A stretch of 64,000 nucleotides of DNA from Rhodococcus pseudokoreensis (GCF_017068395.1 NZ_CP070619.1:3348001-3412000), one strand, 5' to 3'. Positions 1 to 12,300 are shown, numbered from the stretch's first letter. A program made the numbers and translations. Notes: generated from the sequence alone by a model not told the origin.

Positions 1-804
1 TCGGAGGTCGGCGAACTCGCCGAGGTCGCACTGACACTGCTTCCCTGCCCACTCGAGTCCACCCGGGTGGCCGAGGGTTCCGGTGTGCTGGTGCGCGGCG
101 CCGTGGACGGCTTCCTTGCGTACGCGATGCCGGACGGCCATCCCGGGATGCAGACGGCGATGAGCCGGCGGCTGCCGATCGTGGTGATCGACGGCCATAA
201 TCCGGGCGGGCTGCCGCGGGTCGGAATCCAGGATCGGCAGGCCGCCAAGGAGATCGCGGAGCACGTGCTCTCCCTCGGACACCGGCACGTCGGGTTTCTC
301 GTCGACCGCCTCGTGCCCGACGGCAAGGGCGGGCGCGTCGACGCCGCCCGCACCCGGGCCGCCCGCGACCACGTGATGAAGGAACGACTCGCCGGATACG
401 CGTCCGCCTGCCGGAAACACAAGGTGCCGTGGTCGTCCGCCGTCGTCGTCGAAGCAGGCGGATTCGACTACGAGTTGTCCCGCACCGCCGTCGAGACTCT
501 GCTCGACGCCGGACCCGTGACCGCCGTCGTCGCCGCCTCCGACCTGCTGGCCCTCGCCGCGATCGACGTCGCCCGGGAACGCGGCCTCCGGGTGCCGGAG
601 GATCTGTCGGTGGTCGGTTTCGACGACATTCCCGCGGCCCGCGCCGCCGGACTCACGACGGTCCGGCAACCCCTCGTCGACAAGGGCCGCGAGGCCGCAC
701 AACTGCTGCTTGACATCATCGGCGGCGGACCCGGACGCGAGATCACGCTGCCCACCGAACTCGTCGTCCGCGAGAGCACCGGTCCCGCGCCCGCCGATCA
801 GTGA
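1..804 (+). CDS. LacI-family transcriptional regulator, 5' end cut off by the window
   Basis: The reading frame is open from base 1, so the DNA-binding helix-turn-helix lies outside the window and only the periplasmic-binding-protein-like effector domain is visible. Family marks are the segment ending GLTTVRQPLVDKGREAA near the C-terminus and the VVGFDDIPAA motif before it, both typical of LacI/GalR sugar-responsive regulators. An internal ATG at 67 is not a likely start because the protein homology runs through it. The gene converges on the LysR gene with a single base between stop codons. The ligand cannot be read from the sequence. It resembles the second LacI protein at 60518-61606 in its C-terminal layout. 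Confidence 0.85.
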   Translation, partial: SEVGELAEVALTLLPCPLESTRVAEGSGVLVRGAVDGFLAYAMPDGHPGMQTAMSRRLPIVVIDGHNPGGLPRVGIQDRQAAKEIAEHVLSLGHRHVGFLVDRLVPDGKGGRVDAARTRAARDHVMKERLAGYASACRKHKVPWSSAVVVEAGGFDYELSRTAVETLLDAGPVTAVVAASDLLALAAIDVARERGLRVPEDLSVVGFDDIPAARAAGLTTVRQPLVDKGREAAQLLLDIIGGGPGREITLPTELVVRESTGPAPADQ

Positions 805-805
805 G

Positions 806-1699
806 TCACCTTGCTGCGCCGCGTAGTTCGGGATTGCCGTCGACGATGGAGTAGAGCGCCTCGGTGATCGCCTTGACCCGCGCGAGTCGGGTCAGTTCCC
901 GCGGCACGACCAGCCAGTAGGTGCGGTGGGCGATGAAGTCGTCGGTGAGGATCGGCACGAGATCGTCGTCGAGCGCCCCGATGTAACTCGGCAGTGGCGC
1001 GATCCCGACGCCGTGTTTCACGGCCTGGTAGTGGCCGGCGATGTTGTTGGTCTGGATCTGCGCCTGGAAATCCGGAATCAGCGCGTCGAGGATGCGCAGC
1101 GGTTCGACGTCCAGGAACGCGTCCACGTACCAGATGAGCGTGTGATGGCGCAGATCCTCCAGTGCCGTGATGGGGCCGTGCTCGCTCAGGTAGTGCCGCG
1201 ACGCGTACAGGCGGAGGTCGTACTCCGCCAGTTTGCGGACCACCACGGACCGCGGCGACGGTCGTTCGAGGGTGACGGCGATGTCGAAGTCGCGCCCGGT
1301 CAGCAGGTCGTGGGTAGTCGACGTGACGAGTTCGGTGAACAGATCGGGGTGCTCGGACCGCACCTCCGCGAGACCCGGCACCAGCACGAACGACCCGAAA
1401 CCGTCGGGCGTGATGATCCGGACGGTGCCGGTCAGCCCGCCCCTCGACGACGTTTCGTCGAGCGCGGCGAGGACCGCGGTCTCCACCGCTTCCGCGTGGG
1501 GAACCAGCCGTCTGCCCGCTTCGGTGAGCTGCCATCCCGACACCCCGCGATCGAAAAGCCTGGTGCCCGTGTCTTTCTCGAGTCGGGTAATTCTCCGCGA
1601 GACGGTTGTGTGATCGACACCGAGTCGCTTCGCTGCGTCGGCGAGGCGACCGGTTCTCGACAGCTCCAGGAGGTAACGCATGTTGTCTGCGGTAAACAT
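806..1699 (-). CDS. LysR-family transcriptional regulator
   Basis: A 297-residue LysR-type regulator. The N-terminal winged helix-turn-helix (about residues 1-60) contains LADAAKRLGVDHTTVSRRI, followed by a LysR substrate-binding domain to the C-terminus. It is transcribed divergently from mmsA, with about 110 bp between starts, the usual arrangement for a LysR protein controlling its neighbour. I prefer the ATG at 1699 over the GTG at 1708 because GAGGG lies 8 bases before the ATG but directly touches the GTG. The probable target is the mmsA/alcohol dehydrogenase pair; the inducer is unknown, perhaps an aldehyde or a C3-C4 semialdehyde. Confidence 0.88.
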   Translation of the reverse strand: MFTADNMRYLLELSRTGRLADAAKRLGVDHTTVSRRITRLEKDTGTRLFDRGVSGWQLTEAGRRLVPHAEAVETAVLAALDETSSRGGLTGTVRIITPDGFGSFVLVPGLAEVRSEHPDLFTELVTSTTHDLLTGRDFDIAVTLERPSPRSVVVRKLAEYDLRLYASRHYLSEHGPITALEDLRHHTLIWYVDAFLDVEPLRILDALIPDFQAQIQTNNIAGHYQAVKHGVGIAPLPSYIGALDDDLVPILTDDFIAHRTYWLVVPRELTRLARVKAITEALYSIVDGNPELRGAAR

Positions 1700-1713
1700 C
1701 GCCCTCACCCTCG

Positions 1714-1725
1714 TGCAAATGTGCA
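1714..1725. promoter_or_regulatory. short inverted repeat in the LysR/mmsA divergent promoter
   Basis: TGCA-AATG-TGCA lies between the divergent LysR and mmsA genes, 15 bp upstream of the LysR start. LysR proteins usually bind short dyads of this kind close to their own promoter. Downstream, TTGACG at 1748 followed 17 bases later by CAGACT could be a weak mmsA promoter. Both assignments are inferred from position only. Confidence 0.3.
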
Positions 1726-1809
1726 GTCCGAAGTGCCATTTTACTCGTTGACGCAGGCATTGTTGCCCAGCAGACTCGTGGTCACCCCACCTTTCCAGGA
1801 GTACATCCC

Positions 1810-3300
1810 ATGGCCGTCATCTCCCATTGGTTCGACAACAAGACCTTCCCCGGCACCAGCGGCAACACCGCCCCCGTCACCAACCCGGCCACCGGCGCCG
1901 TCACCGGACAGGTCGCCCTCGCCAGCGTCGAGGACGCCCGCGCCGTCATCGACGCCGCAGCCGCAGCCTTCCCCACCTGGCGCGACACCTCCCTCGCCAA
2001 GCGCACCCAGATCATCTTCAAATTCCGCGAACTGCTCAACGAACGCAAGGGCGAACTCGCCGAGATCATCACCGCCGAACACGGCAAGGTCGTCTCCGAC
2101 GCACTGGGTGAAGTCTCCCGCGGCCAGGAAGTCGTCGAATTCGCCTGCGGCATCGCCCACCTCCTCAAGGGCGGCATGACCGAAAACGCCTCCACCAACG
2201 TCGACGTCTCCTCCCTCCGCCAACCCGTCGGCCCCGTCGGCATCATCTCCCCCTTCAACTTCCCCGCCATGGTCCCGATGTGGTTCTTCCCCATCGCCAT
2301 CGCCACCGGCAACACCGTCGTTCTCAAGCCGTCGGAGAAGGACCCCACCGCCGCCATCTGGATGGCCGAACTGTGGGCCGAAGCAGGACTCCCCGCGGGG
2401 GTGTTCAACGTGCTGCAGGGTGACAAGACCTCCGTCGACGAACTCCTCACCAACCCCGCCATCAAGGCCATCAGCTTCGTGGGGTCCACCCCCATCGCCC
2501 AGTACGTCTACGCCACCGGCACCGCCCACGGCAAACGCGTCCAGGCACTCGGCGGCGCGAAGAACCACGCCATCGTCCTCCCCGACGCCGACCTCGACCT
2601 CGCCGCCGACGCCATGGTCAACGCCGGCTTCGGCTCCGCCGGTGAACGCTGCATGGCCATCTCCGCCCTCGTCGCCGTCGGCGACATCGCCGACGAGTTG
2701 GTCGCCAAGATCACCGAACGCACCAACACGCTCAAGATCGGCGACGGCACCAAGGACTCCGACATGGGACCGCTGGTGACCAAGGTGCACCGCGACAAGG
2801 TCGCGTCCTACATCGACGCCGGCGAGAACGACGGCGCCACCATCGTCGTCGACGGCCGCACCGTGCAGGCCGACGGCGGCGCGGACGGATTCTGGCTCGG
2901 ACCCACCCTCATCGACCACGTCACCACCGACATGAGCGTGTACACCGACGAGATCTTCGGACCCGTCCTGTCCGTCATCCGCGTCGACTCCTACGACGAA
3001 GCCCTCGAACTGGTGAACTCCAGCCCGTTCGGCAACGGCACCGCCATCTTCACCAACGACGGCGGCGCCGCACGCCGGTTCCAGAACGAGGTCGAGGTCG
3101 GCATGGTCGGCATCAACGTGCCCATCCCCGTCCCGATGGCCTACTACTCCTTCGGGGGCTGGAAGAACTCCCTGTTCGGTGACACCCACGCCCACGGAGC
3201 CGAAGGCGTGCACTTCTTCACCCGAGGCAAAGTCGTCACCACCCGCTGGCTCGACCCCAGCCACGGCGGCCTCAACCTCGGATTCCCCCAGAACGCGTAA
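1810..3300 (+). CDS. mmsA: methylmalonate-semialdehyde dehydrogenase (CoA-acylating)
   Basis: A 496-residue aldehyde dehydrogenase that matches the CoA-acylating methylmalonate/malonate-semialdehyde dehydrogenase subfamily, which turns methylmalonate semialdehyde into propionyl-CoA (or malonate semialdehyde into acetyl-CoA) in valine and related catabolism. Subfamily marks are the stretch FVGSTPIAQYVY, then GKRVQALGGAKNHAIVLPDA, and the catalytic cysteine in GERCMAIS (Cys281); the cofactor-site Asn lies in ISPFNFPAMVP (near residue 150). Length is normal for the family. An AGGAG sits upstream of the ATG. The next gene, an iron alcohol dehydrogenase, starts 12 bp later and is probably co-transcribed. 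The divergent LysR gene is the likely regulator. Confidence 0.93.
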   Translation: MAVISHWFDNKTFPGTSGNTAPVTNPATGAVTGQVALASVEDARAVIDAAAAAFPTWRDTSLAKRTQIIFKFRELLNERKGELAEIITAEHGKVVSDALGEVSRGQEVVEFACGIAHLLKGGMTENASTNVDVSSLRQPVGPVGIISPFNFPAMVPMWFFPIAIATGNTVVLKPSEKDPTAAIWMAELWAEAGLPAGVFNVLQGDKTSVDELLTNPAIKAISFVGSTPIAQYVYATGTAHGKRVQALGGAKNHAIVLPDADLDLAADAMVNAGFGSAGERCMAISALVAVGDIADELVAKITERTNTLKIGDGTKDSDMGPLVTKVHRDKVASYIDAGENDGATIVVDGRTVQADGGADGFWLGPTLIDHVTTDMSVYTDEIFGPVLSVIRVDSYDEALELVNSSPFGNGTAIFTNDGGAARRFQNEVEVGMVGINVPIPVPMAYYSFGGWKNSLFGDTHAHGAEGVHFFTRGKVVTTRWLDPSHGGLNLGFPQNA

Positions 3301-3312
3301 GGAACCTCTCCC

Positions 3313-4473
3313 ATGAGCGCACACCTTTCACTCCCCCGTTTCGCCAGCATCGGGGCCGGAGCAGTCGACGAGATCGGCTCGGTCGTCGACCAATTGGGTC
3401 TGCAGAGACCGGTCCTCGTCACCGACTCCTACCTCGTCGGCACCGGCGCGGCCGACCGGGTGATGGCCCTCCTCAGGTCGGCGGGCAAGGACCCGGCCCT
3501 GTTCGACGGCACGGTGCCCGACCCCACCACCGATTCCCTGGCGGACGGGCTGAGGATCGTCGCCGAACACCGGGCGGATTCGGTGATCGGATTCGGCGGC
3601 GGCAGTCCGATGGACACCGCGAAGGCGCTGGCCGTGCTGTCCGCGAACGGCGGCGAGATGCGCTCGTACAAGGCACCGCACGTGTACACCGGGAAGGCGC
3701 TGCCGATCATCGCGATCCCGACCACCGCCGGCAGCGGCTCGGAAGCGACGCAGTTCACGGTCATCAGCGACAGTGCGTCCGACGAGAAGATGCTGTGTCC
3801 GGGGCTGTCGTTCCTGCCGATCGCCGCAATCGTGGATTTCGAACTCACGATGTCGATGCCGCCGCGGCTGACCGCCGACACCGGAATCGATGCCCTCACC
3901 CACGCCATCGAGGCGTACGTCAGCAAGAAGGCTCAGCCGTTCACCGACGGACTCGCTCTCGCCGCGATCCGCACCATCGGCAAGCACATCCGCACGGCCT
4001 ACGCGGACGGTGAGAACCGCACCGCGCGAGAAGCGATGATGGTCGCGTCCACCCAGGCCGGCATGGCGTTCTCCAACTCGAGTGTGGCGCTGGTCCACGG
4101 GATGAGCAGGCCGATCGGTGCGCATTTCCATGTCGCGCACGGACTGTCGAATGCGATGCTGCTTCCCGCGATCACTGCGTTCTCCGTGCAGGGGGCGGAG
4201 AGCCGGTACGCCGACTGCGCGCGGGCGTTCGGCGCCGCATCGGAGTCGGCGGGCGATTCCGTCGCCGCACAGTTCCTCGTCGACACACTGAGCACGCTGT
4301 GTCACGATCTGAAGGTACCGACCCCGCTCGAATACGGGATCGATCGCGACGCCTGGGACGGCCTCGTCCCGCTGATGGCGCAGCAGGCGCTGGCGTCCGG
4401 GTCACCCGGCAACAACCCGGTCGCGCCCACCGCCGAGCAGATCGAGACGCTGTACGCGGAGGTCTTCGCCTAG
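3313..4473 (+). CDS. iron-containing (group III) alcohol dehydrogenase
   Basis: A 386-residue group III NAD(P)-dependent alcohol dehydrogenase. The nucleotide-binding motif GFGGGSPMDTAKA appears near residue 95. The metal-binding signature follows: GIDALTHAIEAYVS (Asp/His) and then ALVHGMSRPIGAHFHVAHGLSNA, with His residues that bind the catalytic iron. It follows mmsA by 12 bp. A plausible role is oxidising a short-chain hydroxy compound (for example 3-hydroxyisobutyrate or a diol product) to the semialdehyde that MmsA consumes. That pairing is inferred from gene order; the substrate is not readable from the sequence. Confidence 0.9.
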   Translation: MSAHLSLPRFASIGAGAVDEIGSVVDQLGLQRPVLVTDSYLVGTGAADRVMALLRSAGKDPALFDGTVPDPTTDSLADGLRIVAEHRADSVIGFGGGSPMDTAKALAVLSANGGEMRSYKAPHVYTGKALPIIAIPTTAGSGSEATQFTVISDSASDEKMLCPGLSFLPIAAIVDFELTMSMPPRLTADTGIDALTHAIEAYVSKKAQPFTDGLALAAIRTIGKHIRTAYADGENRTAREAMMVASTQAGMAFSNSSVALVHGMSRPIGAHFHVAHGLSNAMLLPAITAFSVQGAESRYADCARAFGAASESAGDSVAAQFLVDTLSTLCHDLKVPTPLEYGIDRDAWDGLVPLMAQQALASGSPGNNPVAPTAEQIETLYAEVFA

Positions 4474-4492
4474 GCAGCGCCGCCGTCCGGAG

Positions 4493-5314
4493 CTAGAACT
4501 CGACGGTTCCCCGGAGGTACCGCCGATAGGTTCCGGACAGGTGGACGCGATCGCCGCGCACGTCGCAGTGAACGGTTCCTCCGCGCGCCGACAGTTGCCG
4601 TCCGACGAGGCTGCCACGCCCCAGCGTGGCAGCCCAGTACGGCGCGATCTGCGAGTGCGCGGAACCCGTCACCGGGTCTTCCTTCACGCCGGCGGCGGCA
4701 CCGAACCAGCGCGACACGAAGTCGACCCCGGCCGCGTCCGACGCCGCGGTGACGACGACGCCGCGCACCTTCAGCGGGCTGATCACGGTGAAGTCGGGGG
4801 TCATCGACGCGATGTCGTGTTCGGATTCCGCGACGAACACGAGGTCGGTGGCCTTCAGGCACTCCCGCACCGGGATGCCGAGTGCTGCGACGACCCGGGG
4901 ATCGGCGGCGGTCGGCACCGGCGCCTCGGCCGGAAAATCCATCACCAGCGTGGCGTCCGGTCCCCGATCGACGGTCAGCCAGCCGCTGCGCGTCCAGAAC
5001 TGGATCCGGTCGGCATCCGGGTGCACGTCCTCGAGGATCTCCGCGGCGGCGGCGAGCGTCGCATGACCGCACAGGTCCACCTCGATCGCCGGTGTGAACC
5101 ACCGCAGGTGATACGCCGGATGCGCCGGGTCGTGAGGTGTCGCGCCGGCGGGAAGGCGCGCGGTGTAGAACGCCGTCTCGGACAGATTGTTCTCTTCGGC
5201 CAGTTGCTGGAGAACCGCGTCGTCCAGCCACCCGGTCAGCGGCATCACCGCCGCCGGGTTGCCCTCGAACGGTCCGGCGGCGAATGCGTCGATCTGATGG
5301 ATGTCCAGCCTCAT
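4493..5314 (-). CDS. PhzF-family isomerase/epimerase-like protein
   Basis: A 273-residue PhzF/YddE-type protein. The opening IHQIDAFAAGPFEGNPAAVM and the motif ENNLSETAFY, which carries the catalytic glutamate near residue 46, are hallmarks of the family, as are the later VDLCGHATLAAA and GVKEDPVTGSAHSQIAPYW segments that form the second diaminopimelate-epimerase-like lobe. The physiological substrate of most PhzF homologues is unknown, and nothing nearby suggests phenazine synthesis. It lies 3 bp downstream of the DUF3830 gene on the same strand, so the two probably form one unit. It converges on the alcohol dehydrogenase gene. Confidence 0.9.
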   Translation of the reverse strand: MRLDIHQIDAFAAGPFEGNPAAVMPLTGWLDDAVLQQLAEENNLSETAFYTARLPAGATPHDPAHPAYHLRWFTPAIEVDLCGHATLAAAAEILEDVHPDADRIQFWTRSGWLTVDRGPDATLVMDFPAEAPVPTAADPRVVAALGIPVRECLKATDLVFVAESEHDIASMTPDFTVISPLKVRGVVVTAASDAAGVDFVSRWFGAAAGVKEDPVTGSAHSQIAPYWAATLGRGSLVGRQLSARGGTVHCDVRGDRVHLSGTYRRYLRGTVEF

Positions 5315-5317
5315 GCG

Positions 5318-5812
5318 TCAGGCCCGTGCGAAGCTCATCGTCTCGCCTTCGACGCCGCGCATCCACAGGTCGTTGCACGCGGCCGCCAGTTCCGGCAGAC
5401 CTTCCTCGATGGCGGCGAACACGTTGCCGGGCACCCAGCCGACGTCGCCGTTGAGCAGCAGGTTGTTGCGGCCGTAGAAGATCGCGAGGTCGGTGGCGCC
5501 CTGCGCGGCGTGCGCCTCGGAGCCCGGTTCGTACCCGTAGGCGGAGTTGCCGATCTCCCAGGGCTCGAAGTCGAACAGGCACACGTCGCCGGGAATCGGT
5601 GTGACGGTGGGGTTTTCCCGTCGCGGTGCCGCCGTGATGCGCGGGATCAGCGTGTACACCTCGTTGCGCGCGTACTTGGCGTGGTACGCGTCGCCGCTCT
5701 GCGGAAGCACGTTCCACACCGCGTCGCACGTGAGCGGCGCGTCCTCGTCGAGAAGCCGGGCACGGCACGTCACGCCGCGCTTGTCCAGGGTGATGGTGAT
5801 GTAGCGAGCCAT
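5318..5812 (-). CDS. DUF3830 family protein (cyclophilin-like fold)
   Basis: A 164-residue protein recognisable as DUF3830: it opens MARYITITLDKRGVTCRARL, followed by an acidic segment and APLTCDAVWNVLPQ, and has GDVCLFDFEPWEIGN in the middle. The family is predicted to have a cyclophilin-like barrel; no biochemical function is established that I can name with confidence. Members often sit beside catabolic hydrolases or amidases. Here the partner is the PhzF-like gene 3 bp downstream. A palindromic repeat at 5831-5874 sits just upstream of its start, between it and the aminotransferase gene. Confidence 0.75.
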   Translation of the reverse strand: MARYITITLDKRGVTCRARLLDEDAPLTCDAVWNVLPQSGDAYHAKYARNEVYTLIPRITAAPRRENPTVTPIPGDVCLFDFEPWEIGNSAYGYEPGSEAHAAQGATDLAIFYGRNNLLLNGDVGWVPGNVFAAIEEGLPELAAACNDLWMRGVEGETMSFARA

Positions 5813-5830
5813 GTATGCCTCCTTCGTCGC

Positions 5831-5874
5831 CTGTGAGTACTTGTTAACCGCCCGCGGTTAACAAGTACTCACAG
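5831..5874. repeat. dispersed hairpin element, copy 1
   Basis: A perfect inverted repeat with 20-base arms, CTGTGAGTACTTGTTAACCG and its reverse complement, around a 4-base centre. Related hairpins occur at 14486-14531 and 40368-40413. Each arm contains two smaller palindromes, AGTACT and GTTAAC. This copy lies between the end of the aminotransferase gene (stop 8 bp away) and the upstream side of the DUF3830 gene, so it can act as a terminator for the former. There is no T-tract, as is usual in high-GC actinobacteria. Confidence 0.9.
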
Positions 5875-5881
5875 GTGCTGG

Positions 5882-7123
5882 TCACACTTCGTCGAGCACC
5901 TCGGACCAGATCTTCAGGGCGTCCTCGATCTGGTCGGCCGTGACGATGAGCGGTGGGATCATCCGGACCACGTTCATGTGGGCGCCGCAGGTCAGCAGCA
6001 GCAACCCCTTCTTCGCTGCCAGTTGCTGCGCCGCAGCCGCTTTCGCACGGTCCGCGCTGCCGTCGGCGGCGGTGAACTCGCTGCCCACGAGCAGTCCGAG
6101 GCCGCGGACGTCGCCGATCCCGTCGATGGCGTTCCGGCGGGCACCGTCGAGCAACTGCGCGCCCCGGGCGGCGGCGTTGGCGACGAGGTCTTCCTTCTCG
6201 ATGACTTCGAGCGTCGCGATCGCGGCCGCGCAGGAGACGGCGTTGCCGCCGTACGTTCCGCCCTGCGATCCCGGCCAGCCCTTGGACATCAGTTCCTCGG
6301 ACGCTGCGATGCCCGACAGCGGGAAGCCGCTGGCCAGACCCTTGGCGATGGTGATGATGTCGGGGCGGACGTCGAAGTGCTGGTGCCCGAAGAACTTGCC
6401 GGTGCGACCGAATCCGGTCTGGATCTCGTCGATGACGAGCAGGATGCCGTACCGGTCGGCGCGCTCACGGAGCCCCTGGAAGAACGCGGTGTTGCCGGGC
6501 ACGTACCCGCCCTCTCCGAGCACCGGTTCGACGACGAACGCGGCCGTCTCGTTCGGCGCGGTGAGCGTCGCGAAGATGTAGTCGAGTTCCTTGAGCGCAA
6601 ACGCGGTGGCCTCCTCCTCGGACCAGCCGTACCGGTACGCGTTGGGGAACGGTGCCACGTGCACGCCGCCCATCAGCGGGCTGAAACCGGCCGAGAACCG
6701 GGTGCCGGACGTGGTCATCGTCGCCGTCGCGACGGTGCGTCCGTGGAATCCGCCGTGGAAGACGATCACGTTGGGCCTGCCGGTCGCCTGCCGCGACAGT
6801 CGCAGCGACGCCTCCACGGCCTCGCTTCCCGAGTTCGCGAAGAACAGCGAGTCGAGCCCTTCGGGCAGCACCGACCCCAGGCGGTCGACCAGTTCGAGCA
6901 TCGGCTGGTGCATGACCGTGGTGTATTGGCCGTGGATCAGGGAGCCGACCTGCCTGCGGGCGGCCTCCACGACGTGCGGGTGGCAGTGCCCGGTACTGGT
7001 GACGCCGATGCCCGCGGTGAAGTCGAGATAGCGCCGGCCGTCGGTGCCGTAGAGGTAACAACCTTCGCCGTGATCGACCGTCACGGGTGTGGCCTGAGCG
7101 AGCAGTGGAGATAGCCGAGTCAC
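5882..7123 (-). CDS. gabT: class III aminotransferase, probable 4-aminobutyrate aminotransferase
   Basis: A 413-residue PLP-dependent class III (acetylornithine/GABA) aminotransferase. The PLP lysine is in ITIAKGLASGFPLSG, the cofactor-binding Asp in LLVIDEIQTGFGRTG, and the phosphate-binding region in FFANSGSEAVEASLRL. It should move an amino group from GABA or another omega-amino acid to 2-oxoglutarate and give a semialdehyde. A divergent gene encodes a succinate-semialdehyde dehydrogenase, which fits a GABA shunt. I chose the GTG at 7123 because GGAGG lies 7 bases upstream; the frame also has a GTG at 7138. Beta-alanine or another omega-amino acid remains possible as substrate. Confidence 0.85.
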   Translation of the reverse strand: MTRLSPLLAQATPVTVDHGEGCYLYGTDGRRYLDFTAGIGVTSTGHCHPHVVEAARRQVGSLIHGQYTTVMHQPMLELVDRLGSVLPEGLDSLFFANSGSEAVEASLRLSRQATGRPNVIVFHGGFHGRTVATATMTTSGTRFSAGFSPLMGGVHVAPFPNAYRYGWSEEEATAFALKELDYIFATLTAPNETAAFVVEPVLGEGGYVPGNTAFFQGLRERADRYGILLVIDEIQTGFGRTGKFFGHQHFDVRPDIITIAKGLASGFPLSGIAASEELMSKGWPGSQGGTYGGNAVSCAAAIATLEVIEKEDLVANAAARGAQLLDGARRNAIDGIGDVRGLGLLVGSEFTAADGSADRAKAAAAQQLAAKKGLLLLTCGAHMNVVRMIPPLIVTADQIEDALKIWSEVLDEV

Positions 7124-7168
7124 GGGTAACCCTCCCACGCGTAGATGCCTTCGATGTCGGCAAGTGCA

Positions 7169-7196
7169 TTGTCAGATTGTTGACAATCTGTATAAC
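7169..7196 (+). promoter_or_regulatory. promoter and palindromic operator between the gabT- and gabD-like genes
   Basis: TTGTCA at 7169-7174 and TATAAC at 7191-7196 are spaced by 16 bases and form a good -35/-10 pair for the gabD-like gene. The spacer carries a perfect dyad, CAGATTGT-TG-ACAATCTG (7173-7190). Its core TTGTTGACAA resembles operators of FCD-type GntR regulators. A protein bound here would block the promoter and could also affect the divergent aminotransferase gene. No GntR gene lies beside it, so the regulator may be encoded elsewhere. Confidence 0.65.
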
Positions 7197-7237
7197 ATGG
7201 GGACCGTCCCTACGGCAACGGAGAACGGGGAAAAATC

Positions 7238-8686
7238 ATGCTCGAGGACGCAGCAATCGGATCGGTGCAGACCGGCCTGTTCATCGGCGGCAAGTGGCGC
7301 GACAGCGCGCGCACCATGCCGGTCCACGACCCGTCCACCGGACAACTCCTCTGCACGGTCGCCGACGCCGACGCCGCGGAGGCCCGCGAGGCGCTCGACG
7401 CCGCGGTGGCCGCGCAACCGTCGTGGGCGGCCACGACGCCCCGCGAACGCAGCACCATCCTCATGAACGCACACCGACTGCTGCTCGAGAACGTCGACCG
7501 GCTCGCGCTCGTCATGACACTCGAGATGGGCAAACCACTCACCGAGGCACGAGGCGAAATCGCCTACGCCGCAGAGTTCTTCCGCTGGTTCGCCGAGGAG
7601 GCCGTCCGCATCGACGGCGGCTACACGACGGCGCCGGGCGGCGGATCACGATTCCTCGTCACCAAACAGCCCGTCGGGCCGAGCCTGCTCATCACCCCGT
7701 GGAACTTCCCGATGGCGATGGGCACCCGCAAGATCGGGCCCGCGATCGCCGCCGGGTGCACGTCCGTCATCAAGCCCGCGGCCCAGACGCCACTGTCGAT
7801 CCTGGCGCTCGCCGACATCCTCACCGAGGCCGGGTTGCCGGACGGCGTCGTCAACGTCGTCACCACGTCCAGCCCGGACGAGGTCATCACTCCCCTCATC
7901 CTCGACGGCCGGGCCCGCAAGCTGTCGTTCACCGGTTCGACGAAGGTCGGGAAGCATCTGCTCGAACTGTGCGCCCGCACCGTCATGCGCACGTCCATGG
8001 AACTCGGCGGCAACGCACCGTTTCTCGTGTTCGACGACGCGAATCTCGACGACGCGGTCGACGGCGCCATGGCCGCGAAGATGCGCAACATCGGCCAGGC
8101 CTGCACGGCCGCTAACCGCATCCTCGTGCACAGTTCGGTCGCCGAGGAATTCACCCGCAAACTCACGCAGCGGATGGAGGCCCTGCCCGTCGGGCGTGGC
8201 ACCGAGGACGGCGTCGTCGTCGGACCGCTGATCGACGAGGCCGCCGTCGCGAAGGTGAGCAGCCTCGTCGCGGACGCGATCGACCGCGGCGCCACGGTGC
8301 TCACCGGCGGCGCGGCTCTCGACCGCCCGGGCAACTTCTACCCGGCTACGGTGCTGACGGGCGTCCCCGACGACGCCGAGATGTGCCACAACGAGATCTT
8401 CGGCCCCGTGGCCGCGATCAGCACGTTCGAGACCGAGGCCGAGGCCGTCGAGCGGGCCAACGACACCCCGTACGGGCTGGTGGCCTACGTGTACACCGAG
8501 AGCCTCAAGCGCGGCATCCGCGTGTGCGAGGCGCTGGAGTCGGGCATGGTCGGGCTCAACCAGGGTGTGGTGTCGAACCCGGCCGCACCGTTCGGCGGCG
8601 TGAAGGAATCGGGGCTCGGACGCGAGGGCGGGACCACCGGCATCGACGAGTTCCTCGAAACCAAATACATCGGCGTCGCAATGTGA
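7238..8686 (+). CDS. gabD: NAD(P)-dependent succinate-semialdehyde dehydrogenase family
   Basis: A 482-residue aldehyde dehydrogenase. The active-site elements are TPWNFPMAM (Asn156), the general-base glutamate in MELGGNAPFLVF (Glu255), and the catalytic cysteine in GQACTAANR (Cys289). The sequence around EMGKPLTEARGEI and FTGSTKVGKHLL is typical of the GabD group, which oxidises succinate semialdehyde to succinate for the TCA cycle. It diverges from the aminotransferase gene, with a shared operator region at 7169-7196. The stop lies 7 bp from the convergent hsaB stop, so this gene marks the border of the steroid block. Confidence 0.88.
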   Translation: MLEDAAIGSVQTGLFIGGKWRDSARTMPVHDPSTGQLLCTVADADAAEAREALDAAVAAQPSWAATTPRERSTILMNAHRLLLENVDRLALVMTLEMGKPLTEARGEIAYAAEFFRWFAEEAVRIDGGYTTAPGGGSRFLVTKQPVGPSLLITPWNFPMAMGTRKIGPAIAAGCTSVIKPAAQTPLSILALADILTEAGLPDGVVNVVTTSSPDEVITPLILDGRARKLSFTGSTKVGKHLLELCARTVMRTSMELGGNAPFLVFDDANLDDAVDGAMAAKMRNIGQACTAANRILVHSSVAEEFTRKLTQRMEALPVGRGTEDGVVVGPLIDEAAVAKVSSLVADAIDRGATVLTGGAALDRPGNFYPATVLTGVPDDAEMCHNEIFGPVAAISTFETEAEAVERANDTPYGLVAYVYTESLKRGIRVCEALESGMVGLNQGVVSNPAAPFGGVKESGLGREGGTTGIDEFLETKYIGVAM

Positions 8687-8693
8687 AATCGCC

Positions 8694-12242
<3,549 letters not shown>

Positions 12243-12286
12243 AGGACGCTCCTGTCTCGTTCGATGGTTCACTTGTCTTCTGAGAC

Positions 12287-12300
12287 TAGAACACGTTCCC
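12287..12300. promoter_or_regulatory. KstR box facing hsaA
   Basis: TAGAACACGTTCCC fits the KstR operator pattern TnnAACnnGTTnnA except for the last base. It lies 44 bp upstream of the hsaA start in the kshA/hsaA divergent region. KstR itself is encoded at 57257-57895. The match to the pattern is direct; binding is inferred. Confidence 0.8.

Noticed and set aside
1741..3324. A 527-residue antisense frame opposite mmsA, rich in Gly, Asp and Val
   Set aside because: It mirrors the strong C-ending codon bias of mmsA. No motif, no ribosome site, and it crosses the LysR/mmsA promoter.
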